Of a stretch of 39,639 bases of DNA, positions 16,028 through 23,159 are shown piece after piece. Under the pieces are notes generated by a model. That model saw nothing but the letters and a program-made list of their open reading frames with translations, did no database searches and had not been told where the DNA came from. Source of the stretch: CAYUEN01 sp964443745 (GTDB lineage Bacteria > Campylobacterota > Campylobacteria > Campylobacterales > QNZT01). The DNA is taken from the NCBI GenBank assembly GCA_964443745.1, contig CAYUEN010000018.1, forward strand, positions 1-39,639. Direction: 5' to 3'. Made by a program: the position numbers and the translations under genes. Numbering within the stretch: position 1 is the stretch's first letter; every line of letters begins with the position of its first letter.

Positions 16028-16050
16028 GAATATTGAAGATCTTCATATTC
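16028..16050. repeat. palindrome upstream of the Cys-rich genes
   Basis: The arms GAATAT and ATATTC flank the perfect GAAGATCTTC, with one extra T in the left side. It lies about 18 bp upstream of the TATAAT at 16005-16010, a position suited to a regulator site, and downstream of the thioredoxin gene, where it could also form a transcript 3' hairpin. The rest of 15990-16117 is AT-rich with no gene. Confidence 0.4.
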
Positions 16051-16117
16051 ACAAGGTAAGTAAAGCGTTTAAACTTAAACAGTGAAGTAAATATTAAGGT
16101 TTAAAAGGAAACTTTTT

Positions 16118-16504
16118 TTATCCTTTTAAGCCTTTTGCGAAATAGTGCCGGTAATCTTTCTCGAGTGCTTTGAGATCTTTCAACCCGATATAACCGTCGA
16201 GAATTTTGCCATTTTCGATATACAAGAGCGCGGGAACCTGCGGTGTACCGTACTTGTCGACGATTTCACGGCTTTTGTCGACATTGACCTTGTAGACGGT
16301 GATTCCTCTTTTGGAGGGGTCGAATTTTTTGAGGTTCTCTTCCATCGCAGGGCAGTGCTGGCACCAAGGTGCGTAAAATTCGACGATCACTTTTCCTCTC
16401 TGTATCCGCTTTTCGAAATCCTGAAGATCCGTCAACTGTTCAAACGCCTGAAGCGCCGAAACGACCGTCATCGAAAGTATCAGGGAAAATAGTATTTTTT
16501 TCAT
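16118..16504 (-). CDS. periplasmic thioredoxin-like protein (WCQHC)
   Basis: A signal peptide (KKILFSLILSMTVVSALQA) precedes a single thioredoxin domain of about 105 residues. The active site is FYAPWCQHCPAM, and the cis-proline loop is TPQVPALLY. Thioredoxins use the CxxC pair to exchange thiols and disulfides. The exported location suggests a role with secreted Cys proteins such as the pair just downstream. Gln-His between the cysteines differs from cytoplasmic WCGPC and suggests a more oxidising or specialised redox potential (inference). A TATAGT -10 lies at 16533-16538. Confidence 0.88.
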   Translation of the reverse strand: MKKILFSLILSMTVVSALQAFEQLTDLQDFEKRIQRGKVIVEFYAPWCQHCPAMEENLKKFDPSKRGITVYKVNVDKSREIVDKYGTPQVPALLYIENGKILDGYIGLKDLKALEKDYRHYFAKGLKG

Positions 16505-16598
16505 TTTTCATACCTTTTTTTCAATATCTGATACTATATCGGCAAATAACTGGAAAACTTAAGCAAATTTTCACCCCTTCACAAAAATTCCGATATCA

Positions 16599-16607
16599 TG
16601 GTATAAT
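16599..16607 (+). promoter_or_regulatory. rnpB promoter, extended -10
   Basis: TGGTATAAT is a perfect extended -10 element. A start 7 nt downstream falls exactly at the first base of the RNase P P1 helix (16614). Confidence 0.72.
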
Positions 16608-16613
16608 ATCACA

Positions 16614-16945
16614 GAGGTACAGCAGGTGATTGCTATCTTCAAAGATAGAGGAAAGTCTGGGCTGCAATGAGACAGGGTTCCGTCTAACGGACGGCCAGGG
16701 TAACCTGAGGGAAAGTGCAACAGAAAGTAAACCGCCATCTGCAAAGATGGTAAGGGTGAAACGGCGGGGTAAGAGCCCACCGGTGTCTTGAGCGATCTTG
16801 ACAGCCTTGTAAACCCAACCCGCAGCAAGAAGCGTATGGTAAATGTCTCATCGTGTATCGCTTCGCTAGAGTACGTTTGCAAAATCGTACGCAGATGAAT
16901 AATCACCCAACGACAAAACCCGGCTTATCGCTGTGCCTCTTTTTT
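16614..16945 (+). ncRNA. rnpB: RNase P RNA (class A)
   Basis: This RNA is the catalytic subunit that removes 5' leaders from pre-tRNAs. Universal landmarks are visible: GAGGAAAGTCTGGGCT near the 5' end, the AAACGGCGGGGTAAGAGCCC segment in the middle, and ATGAATAATCACC...ACAAAACCCGGCTTA at the 3' end. The P1 helix pairs GAGGTACAGC (16614-16623) with GCTGTGCCTC (16930-16939) through one G-U pair. Eight T follow at 16940-16947, so P1 plus the T-run also looks like the intrinsic terminator. The length of about 330 nt is usual. Confidence 0.95.
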
Positions 16946-17304
16946 TTGATGAAAATTCCCTTCTCTTTCCACTTGACTGCTTCGTCCGGTAACATCAGGT
17001 TCCATTCATGGCGATATAACATCCCCCTGAGTGTCGATGCGAACCGATCGCGGTACCGAGATTGAAGAGTGCATCCGAATCTTTGAATGCGAACGAAACC
17101 ATCTCCCCCGTGAGTACCACCGTTTTTACCGTTGCTGTCCGATCGACTCTCGATCGACATCCCTCATCCGAAGCGAATCCTTCGACATCAAACGGACAAT
17201 CTCCGCTACACTCAGACACGGACACAGTTTGAGAATCTTTTTGATATGATCTGGATCGAATGTCAGTATTCCAGTGATCTTGTCGTGGTAATCTGCAAAG
17301 ACAT
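16903..17304 (-). pseudogene. degraded gene of about 130 codons, three frames
   Basis: An AAGGAG Shine-Dalgarno (17310-17315) and an ATG at 17304 open a frame that stops after 13 codons. Protein-like sequence continues in the next frame from 17302 (VFADYHDKITGILTFDPDHI... to a stop at 17126), then in a second frame (TVKTVVLTGEMVSFAFKDSD..., stop 16995), then a third (MLYRHEWNLMLPDEAVKWKE..., stop 16903). Codon use matches neighbouring genes. Frame changes in sequence suggest indels in a former gene whose end runs into the rnpB terminator. I do not recognise the family. Sequencing error is an alternative. Confidence 0.42.
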
Positions 17305-17367
17305 TCTCTCTCCTTTAGCTTCCTGTAGGCTCGCATATATTATCATGTCCGCTTCAAAGGAGAAGAG

Positions 17368-18726
17368 ATGCCATCCAAATCCTCATCCGACCACCCCACC
17401 CCCAAGCACTCCGAGATCGGATTCGACGACATCATCGGCCATAAAAAGGTCAAAAAGCGGCTGCGCACGATAATCGAACTGCTGCACAATCCCGAACTAC
17501 TGCATAACTTTTCGATCTCCATGCCCAAAGGGCTGCTGCTTTACGGTCCCGAGAGCGTAGGCAAGAGTATGCTCGCTCGCGCCTTCGCCAAAGAGGCGAC
17601 ACTCCCCTATTTCGAAATCTCCGGTTCCAGCCTCTTCGACCTCGATCACATCAAAGCGATCTACCGGGAAGCACTCGAACACGCCCCCTCCATGGTGATT
17701 TTGCAGGATATCCATATCAAAGGGGTGTTGCAGGGGATGTTGACCCATATCTCCTTTTCCGATATCGCCAAAATCATCGAAGAGTTACCTGTCGACGAGA
17801 AGAGATATATCTTCACTTTCGCCACCGCCCTCGATCTGCAGGAGATCGATCCCGTTCTTACGGCTCCAGGAAAACTCGACTTCGTGATCGAAGTCTCCAA
17901 ACTCGACCGTGAGGCGCGGATGTTCTTTCTGAAAAAAATCCTTCAAAAGCCGCACGAGAAAAAGATAGATATCGAACGTGTCAGCCGCTATATCACCGGC
18001 CTTGGCGCCGACGACCTCGAGAGGCTCGGAAGAATGGCCGCGCTCAACGCGATCGAACAGGGGAAAAAGCGTATCTCCGAAGAGATTCTGATCGAACAGA
18101 TCAATATCATCAAATATGGACACAAAATCGAAAGCAAAATGGTCCGCAACCTCGAAAAGGAGTTGAAAATGACCGCCTATCACGAAGCGGGCCATGCCGT
18201 CCTCTCCTACCTTCTTCTGCCCAATATCAAAATCGAACAGGTGACGATTGCACCCCGCTCACAGACACTCGGGTTCGTCTCCTACAACGCCGAAGAGCAG
18301 ATCCAGAGCGTTTCCAAAGAGGAGATCTTCAACGACATCTGCGTCCTGCTCGCCGGACGTCTGAGCAAAATCAAAAAGTTTCCAAAAGAGGGGATGGATA
18401 CCGGAGCGGCAGAGGACCTTTCGGAAGCGACTTTCCAGGCTTATACGGCCATCACCAATCTCGGCATGGACAAAGAGCTGGGATTCGTCAATATCGATTC
18501 TATCGTATCGGTAGACAGCACATTTTTGCAAAAACGGATCGAGGAGCGGCTATTGCACTGGATAGAGACGGCAAAAAAGAGAGCCGAGCGGCTCATCGCC
18601 GATCACTGGGACCAGATCGAGAAACTCGCGCAGCTGTTGATGGAGAAGGAAATCGTCGAAGCCGAAGAGCTGGAGAAACTTCTCAAAGGCGTCCGGGTGA
18701 CGCGTTTTATTCCTTCGACGATATAG
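17368..18726 (+). CDS. FtsH-like AAA+ zinc metalloprotease, soluble, ATPase motifs degenerate
   Basis: This 452-aa protein has an AAA domain (about 18-255) and an M41 protease domain (about 256-450), as in FtsH, but no N-terminal membrane segments. Walker A is GPESVGKS (60-67). Walker B reads MVILQD, where FtsH has an acidic DE pair. The second region of homology reads TAPGKLDF instead of RPGRFDR, so both arginine fingers are gone. The zinc site HEAGH (272-276) and the third ligand D350 (GAAEDLSEAT) are intact. It may be a protease that cannot use ATP normally. AAAGGAG precedes the ATG. It ends 3 nt from hspR, which is convergent. Confidence 0.85.
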   Translation: MPSKSSSDHPTPKHSEIGFDDIIGHKKVKKRLRTIIELLHNPELLHNFSISMPKGLLLYGPESVGKSMLARAFAKEATLPYFEISGSSLFDLDHIKAIYREALEHAPSMVILQDIHIKGVLQGMLTHISFSDIAKIIEELPVDEKRYIFTFATALDLQEIDPVLTAPGKLDFVIEVSKLDREARMFFLKKILQKPHEKKIDIERVSRYITGLGADDLERLGRMAALNAIEQGKKRISEEILIEQINIIKYGHKIESKMVRNLEKELKMTAYHEAGHAVLSYLLLPNIKIEQVTIAPRSQTLGFVSYNAEEQIQSVSKEEIFNDICVLLAGRLSKIKKFPKEGMDTGAAEDLSEATFQAYTAITNLGMDKELGFVNIDSIVSVDSTFLQKRIEERLLHWIETAKKRAERLIADHWDQIEKLAQLLMEKEIVEAEELEKLLKGVRVTRFIPSTI

Positions 18727-18729
18727 GCG

Positions 18730-19104
18730 TTATTCACCAAAGAGGATGATTTCGTATATTTTCTTTTTGCTCACGACCGTCTTTTCCGGCGGAATCGTTC
18801 CGGCATTCTCGTATTTGGCCAGCTTGTGTTTGAGTGCCTCGATCTCCGCCTCCATCTCGTCGATCTTCTCTTTGAACTGCAAAATGATATCGACTCCCGC
18901 GAGATTGACGCCCAGATTGCGTGTCAACCGCAAGATCATATTGATCTTGTCGATATCCTTCTGTGAATAAAGGCGCATCTTTCCACTCGTTCTCGAAGGG
19001 GTCACAAGCCCCTCTCTTTCGTATTGTCTCAGTGTCTGGGGATGGATATTGAGCGCCTTGGCGACGACACTGATCAGATAGACAGGTTCATCGTACTTAT
19101 GCAT
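18730..19104 (-). CDS. hspR: MerR-family heat-shock repressor HspR
   Basis: The 124-aa protein begins with a winged-helix MerR DNA-binding domain (YLISVVAKALNIHPQTLRQYEREGLVTPSRT...RLYSQKDI). A coiled-coil follows (FKEKIDEMEAEIEALKHKLAKYE). HspR represses chaperone genes at HAIR sites and is usually encoded next to dnaJ or cbpA. Here it follows cbpA by 1 nt in one transcript. A HAIR-like site overlaps their promoter, so autoregulation is expected. Confidence 0.94.
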   Translation of the reverse strand: MHKYDEPVYLISVVAKALNIHPQTLRQYEREGLVTPSRTSGKMRLYSQKDIDKINMILRLTRNLGVNLAGVDIILQFKEKIDEMEAEIEALKHKLAKYENAGTIPPEKTVVSKKKIYEIILFGE

Positions 19105-19105
19105 A

Positions 19106-20026
19106 TCATTCTCCTGGTAGTTTTTCTTTCATCATTTCGACAAGCGCAGGATCGAGCTCGCTCGCTTTGGGAAGTTTCACATTCAAAATCAGATAGAGAT
19201 CCCCCATCTTTTTCGTTTTTCTGTTGATCACTCCCTGCTCTTTGACCCGCAGTTTCTGACCGCTTCTGATTCCTTCCGGAATCTTCACCGTGATCTCTTT
19301 ATGTGGAGTCTGTACTTTGATTTTGCCACCAAAGAGTGCCGTTTTCAGCGGAATCTCCACCTCTTTGTAGAGATCGTCGCCCTCACGTCTGTATTCAGGA
19401 CTGGGTGCGACCTCCACTCGCAGATAGAGATCCCCCCTCTGCGATCCATGTTGCTTTCCTTTTCCTTTGACGCGTAGCCTCTCACCGCTCCTGATACCGG
19501 CGGGGATTTTGATATCGAACGTTTCACCGCCAATCGATACGGAGTGCTTGCCGCCCAGGATCGCGGTATAGAACGGGATCGTAATTTTAGCTTCGATATC
19601 CAAATCTGGTTCGGCATATCCTTCGAACCCTCCGAATCCTCCACTGAATCCACCGCTTGAGCGGCTAAATCCACTGAAACCACCAGTTCCGAAAGCTCCA
19701 CCGAAACCGCCGCCTCCGAAAATCGAACGGAGTATCTCATCCAGATCGGCCCCGCCTGCACTTTGCGAACTGGTAAATTCGTGAAAACTCTGTCCACCGA
19801 ACATCGCATCGCCGTACTGGTCGTATTTGCGTTTTTTCTCTTCGTCACTCAGAATCTCGTAGGCGGCGTTGATCTCTTTGAACTTCTCCTCCGCTTCGGG
19901 AGATTTGTTGATATCGGGATGGTATTTTCTCGCCAATCTCCGATACGCTTTTTTGATCTCCGCTGCAGAGGCGTTTTCACTCACGCCCAGTGTTTCGTAT
20001 AGACTCTTACTCAATGCTGACTCCAT
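19106..20026 (-). CDS. cbpA: curved DNA-binding protein CbpA (DnaJ-type co-chaperone)
   Basis: The N-terminal J domain (about 9-74) contains the HPD motif (YHPDINKS). A long Gly/Phe region follows (about 105-140, many GGF repeats), then two beta-barrel substrate-binding domains. The Cys-rich zinc domain of true DnaJ is missing, which identifies the CbpA type. It stimulates DnaK ATPase activity and delivers clients. It has 306 aa. The ribosome site is weak. It is first in the cbpA-hspR operon. Confidence 0.94.
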   Translation of the reverse strand: MESALSKSLYETLGVSENASAAEIKKAYRRLARKYHPDINKSPEAEEKFKEINAAYEILSDEEKKRKYDQYGDAMFGGQSFHEFTSSQSAGGADLDEILRSIFGGGGFGGAFGTGGFSGFSRSSGGFSGGFGGFEGYAEPDLDIEAKITIPFYTAILGGKHSVSIGGETFDIKIPAGIRSGERLRVKGKGKQHGSQRGDLYLRVEVAPSPEYRREGDDLYKEVEIPLKTALFGGKIKVQTPHKEITVKIPEGIRSGQKLRVKEQGVINRKTKKMGDLYLILNVKLPKASELDPALVEMMKEKLPGE

Positions 20027-20043
20027 CTCTATTTTTTATGCGA

Positions 20044-20073
20044 ATTATAGCACAAACCTTTAGTCTGTGTCAA
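20044..20073 (-). promoter_or_regulatory. cbpA-hspR promoter
   Basis: On the minus strand TTGACA (20068-20073) and TATAAT (20044-20049) are both consensus, separated by 18 bp. TGC before the -10 makes it also extended. It is the best promoter in the window, fitting a gene held down by a repressor. Confidence 0.75.
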
Positions 20074-20078
20074 TCAAT
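20058..20078 (-). promoter_or_regulatory. HAIR-like HspR operator
   Basis: On the minus strand the site reads ATTGATT-N7-ACTAAAG, against the HAIR consensus CTTGAGT-N7-ACTCAAG: 5 of 7 and 6 of 7 matches with the right spacing. It covers the -35 box and part of the spacer, so HspR bound here would block polymerase. Confidence 0.62.
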
Positions 20079-20161
20079 ATTTTTGACAAAACTTTGATTT
20101 ACCCGCTATTAACTCCCTTATGCTACCATGTCGGACAAAAAAGAGGAAATTCCAAAAAAAT

Positions 20162-20848
20162 ATGATAAAAATACTGATGATAGAAGACGATGCGGAGCTG
20201 GCGGAGATTCTGACAGAGTATCTTGCGCAATTTGATATGCAGATCACCAACGTAGAAGATCCCTATATCGGCCTCTCCACACTCGATACCGGTAAATTCG
20301 ATCTGGTGATTCTCGATCTGACGCTTCCAGGTATGGACGGACTCGATGTGTGTCAGGAAATCCGCAAGCGATACGCCATACCGATCATCATCTCTTCCGC
20401 GCGTCACGACATCACCGACAAGGTCGAAGCGCTGGAGCGGGGAGCCGACGACTACATCCCCAAACCCTACAATCCCAGAGAACTGCAAGCGCGCATCAAG
20501 AGTCTCCTTCGTCGTGACAAACACCATTTCGCCAGTGCGAAACAGCCAACAAGAGAGCATCCGAAAGATATCGTCCTGAAAGAGGAGGCAAAAGAGATTC
20601 TCTTCAAGGGAAAACCGCTCCATTTGACGCAGGCGGAATACGGAATATTGAAATATCTGCTTTCGAAAGAGGGTAGCGTCGTCTCCAGAGAAGAGCTGAT
20701 CTACAATGTCGACGCAATCAGCGAAGAGAGTACCAACAAGAGTATCGACGTCATCATCGGAAGAATCCGTCACAAATTGGGAGAGACGCCCAAAAACGCG
20801 AAATATATCCATTCGGTGCGGGGAGTGGGATATAAATTTACCCAATGA
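20162..20848 (+). CDS. OmpR-family response regulator (CprR/ArsR-like)
   Basis: The receiver domain (1-120) carries the acidic pair E8-D9-D10, phospho-acceptor D52 (LVILDLTLPGMDG) and K101 (IPKPYNP). The OmpR-type winged-helix DNA-binding domain (about 140-228) ends VRGVGYKF. I start at ATG 20162 because the receiver begins there; the upstream codons overlap the promoter. A -10-like TGCTACCAT is at 20121-20129. It overlaps the kinase by 4 nt. In Campylobacter jejuni the essential regulator CprR lies beside htrA-cbpA-hspR; here it is directly divergent from cbpA, supporting orthology. Confidence 0.92.
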   Translation: MIKILMIEDDAELAEILTEYLAQFDMQITNVEDPYIGLSTLDTGKFDLVILDLTLPGMDGLDVCQEIRKRYAIPIIISSARHDITDKVEALERGADDYIPKPYNPRELQARIKSLLRRDKHHFASAKQPTREHPKDIVLKEEAKEILFKGKPLHLTQAEYGILKYLLSKEGSVVSREELIYNVDAISEESTNKSIDVIIGRIRHKLGETPKNAKYIHSVRGVGYKFTQ

Positions 20849-22095
20849 AAAAATCCTCGATTTTCTACAGTATCACCTTCATCTTTCTCTTCGCCGCACT
20901 CGGTGTCTACATCGGCTATCTGAATCTACTCAAATACGACAAGCAGAAGTATACGCAGGAGTTGAACGAACGTTATTCGATCGTCTCCAGGGTGACCCTG
21001 TTGAAATTCCTGAATCATCCCGATCTGGATACCGGTAAACTAAAAGACGAACTGCATGTCTACAAAATGCAGCTGATCGAAGAGCCCAAAAGGGTGGAGA
21101 GGGTTTTGAAGGAGGGAGAGCTGCTTCAGAAGATCACGACGCGCATCGGCAGCAGCAGTATCTACTATTTTCGCAAAAACAACTATCTCTGGATCGAAGC
21201 GGCGAACGGGAAGAGTATCCTGCTGGAAGATCATGCCTTCAGGCCCTACCGAACCCAGATTCTCTATATCAAACTCATCTTCGCAGGTATCCTTCTTGGC
21301 CTCTTTCTCACCTATCTCTGGACGATCCGAAAAATCAAACCCATCAAAAAGATCAAAGCCGAAATCGACAAATTCGCGAGCGGAAATCTCGATATCGACT
21401 GCCGGATGGATACCAACGACGAAATCGCGGAAGTGGGCAACGCCTTTACGCATGCCGTCGAGCAGATCCGCGCTCTCAACAACTCCAGGCGTCTTTTTCT
21501 AAGAAACATCATGCACGAACTCAAGACCCCGATCACCAAAGGGATGATCAGTGCCGAGATGCTCCAAGAGGGCAAGCAGAAAGAGCGACTCATCTCCGTC
21601 TTTCAGAGACTCGAGAGTCTATTGAACGAATTCAGCGCGATCGAGCAGATCACGATCGACGGAAGTCATCTTAAAAAGCGGATCTACCGTCTCGTAGACG
21701 TGATAGACGAAGCGATCGATCTCTCGATGGCAGACCCGAAAAACATCGAAACCACGCTTCAAAAAGATCTAACTCTCAAAGTCGACTTCAAACTCTTCAG
21801 TATCGCGATCAAAAACATGATCGACAACGGGATCAAATACTCAGAAGACGGCCACGTACAGATCTACGCCAACAGCCATGCGATCTCCTTCCTCTCCAAA
21901 GGAGACAAGCTCGAACACCCACTCTCCTATTACACCGAACCGTTTACACAAGGATCACAGAGCGATCGCAACAGTTTCGGGCTGGGACTCTATATCGTCG
22001 ACAGCATCCTCAAAGCCCACCACCTGAAACTGGAATACGACTACCAGGATGGATACAATATATTTAAGTTTTCCGATCTTATGCCGATATTGTAG
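20845..22095 (+). CDS. sensor histidine kinase (CprS/ArsS-like)
   Basis: Two membrane segments (about 8-28 and 138-160) flank a periplasmic sensor loop. HAMP (about 160-212), HisKA with H224 (NIMHELKTPITKG) and a short ATPase domain follow. N box NMIDNGIKYSED, F-box-like TEPFTQG and GLGLYIV are clear. The usual DxGxG G1 box is not recognisable (the segment reads SFLSKGDKLEHPL), a deviation I recall in ArsS/CprS kinases. It pairs with the upstream regulator through an ATGA overlap. The signal is unknown; acid or envelope stress are the roles of related systems. Confidence 0.9.
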   Translation: MKKSSIFYSITFIFLFAALGVYIGYLNLLKYDKQKYTQELNERYSIVSRVTLLKFLNHPDLDTGKLKDELHVYKMQLIEEPKRVERVLKEGELLQKITTRIGSSSIYYFRKNNYLWIEAANGKSILLEDHAFRPYRTQILYIKLIFAGILLGLFLTYLWTIRKIKPIKKIKAEIDKFASGNLDIDCRMDTNDEIAEVGNAFTHAVEQIRALNNSRRLFLRNIMHELKTPITKGMISAEMLQEGKQKERLISVFQRLESLLNEFSAIEQITIDGSHLKKRIYRLVDVIDEAIDLSMADPKNIETTLQKDLTLKVDFKLFSIAIKNMIDNGIKYSEDGHVQIYANSHAISFLSKGDKLEHPLSYYTEPFTQGSQSDRNSFGLGLYIVDSILKAHHLKLEYDYQDGYNIFKFSDLMPIL

Positions 22096-22132
22096 AACAT
22101 AGCAATGCAAAGTAACCAAGAAAAGGGGTAAG

Positions 22133-22528
22133 ATGGCAACGGAATTTTTTCCACTCGAGAGTCTGCATGCACTGATCGCACACCATATCGCACTGATCGA
22201 CCGTTTCGATCCTTACGCCAATCAGGAATTTTCGCTTCTTTTTCTAAAGCTCGACAATTTCGACAACATGGAGCTCAAAAAGAGTATCCAGATCATCTTC
22301 AGAGACAGCGATATCATCTTCAACTATGGCGACAACTATATCATTCTGCTGCCTAAAACCGACTGGAACGGTGCCTTCGAACTGCTCAGCGGCTTACAGG
22401 ATTTTCTCGACCAGAAACTTCAAGATTCGATCGTCACCTACCCCGACGACGGTGAAACTGCCGACGCTTTACTGGCTAGCTTCAAAAAGGTCGTCAAAAA
22501 ATCCTACGGAATCGATCTAAAGATTTAA
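22133..22528 (+). CDS. short degenerate GGDEF-domain protein
   Basis: This 131-aa protein follows the kinase by 37 nt with an AAAAGGGG ribosome site. It looks like a shortened GGDEF domain: FSLLFLKLDNFDNM matches the metal-site DxD..F strand, RDSDIIFNYGDNYIILLPK matches the RxSD...RYGGDEF..LLP hairpin, and TYPDDGETADALL matches the end of the domain. The GGDEF signature is replaced by YGDNY (65-69), so diguanylate cyclase activity is unlikely. No I-site RxxD is seen before it. It may be an adaptor for the two-component pair. Its end overlaps the acyltransferase gene by 4 nt. Confidence 0.7.
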   Translation: MATEFFPLESLHALIAHHIALIDRFDPYANQEFSLLFLKLDNFDNMELKKSIQIIFRDSDIIFNYGDNYIILLPKTDWNGAFELLSGLQDFLDQKLQDSIVTYPDDGETADALLASFKKVVKKSYGIDLKI

Positions 22529-23106
22529 ATTCCGTTTTCCAGACGCTCGATAACGCTCCTATCTCTCAATGTATGCCATTTGCCATCTTCAAAATAGGCC
22601 CAGACTCCGTTTTGCATCGAATAGAAACGATTGTCCAACGGTTTGTCCTTGGGGATGTTCTTTTGTACGGAAGATACGACGACACAGTTGTCCGGAACAT
22701 CTTGGTAAACCACTGCATTGGCACCGATTCTGACATTGTTTCCGATCTTGACGTTCCCGACGATCTTCGCCCCCGACCCGATGTAGCAGTTATCGCCTAT
22801 CGTCGCCGCTTTCCCGCGTCCGTTCGCATCGGGTAAATTAACGGAGCCTATCGTCACCTGTTGGAAAATGACGCAGTTTCTTCCAATTTTCGCGGTACCC
22901 GAGATGAAAATCCCTTTGATACCATGCGGCAGGCAAGGAATTCCCTCGAACGTACAATTATGGGCGATGCCCGCTCCGTTTTCGTACTGATAGAGATGAT
23001 AAACGAAAAGATTGATCTTTTTCAGCAGCGGGTTGTTCGTCTCTTTGATCCTGCGACGAACGCTCCAGATTCCTCCCATCAGATCGATCAAAATACGTGC
23101 GACCAT
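22525..23106 (-). CDS. CysE-like hexapeptide acyltransferase
   Basis: This 193-aa protein has a left-handed beta-helix region (about 60-150) with hexapeptide repeats: ISGTAKIGRNCVIFQQVTIG, ATIGDNCYIGSGAKIVGNVKIG and VRIGANAVV. Its pattern resembles serine O-acetyltransferase-type proteins, but it lacks a long CysE N-terminal helical domain. The C-terminal 45 residues (MQNGVWAYFEDGKWHTLRD) are unlike CysE. Substrates may be serine or a sugar. It follows purH on the same strand by 53 nt and has an AAGGAAGG ribosome site, so it may be co-transcribed. Confidence 0.8.
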   Translation of the reverse strand: MVARILIDLMGGIWSVRRRIKETNNPLLKKINLFVYHLYQYENGAGIAHNCTFEGIPCLPHGIKGIFISGTAKIGRNCVIFQQVTIGSVNLPDANGRGKAATIGDNCYIGSGAKIVGNVKIGNNVRIGANAVVYQDVPDNCVVVSSVQKNIPKDKPLDNRFYSMQNGVWAYFEDGKWHTLRDRSVIERLENGI

Positions 23107-23159
23107 AATATTCCTTCCTTTCGGCTCTTTTTCGTATATCGGTCGCTTGATCGCACCCT

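Noticed and set aside
16571..16906. 111-codon frame antisense to rnpB
   Set aside because: The region is a structural RNA with conserved landmarks; the antisense frame is incidental.
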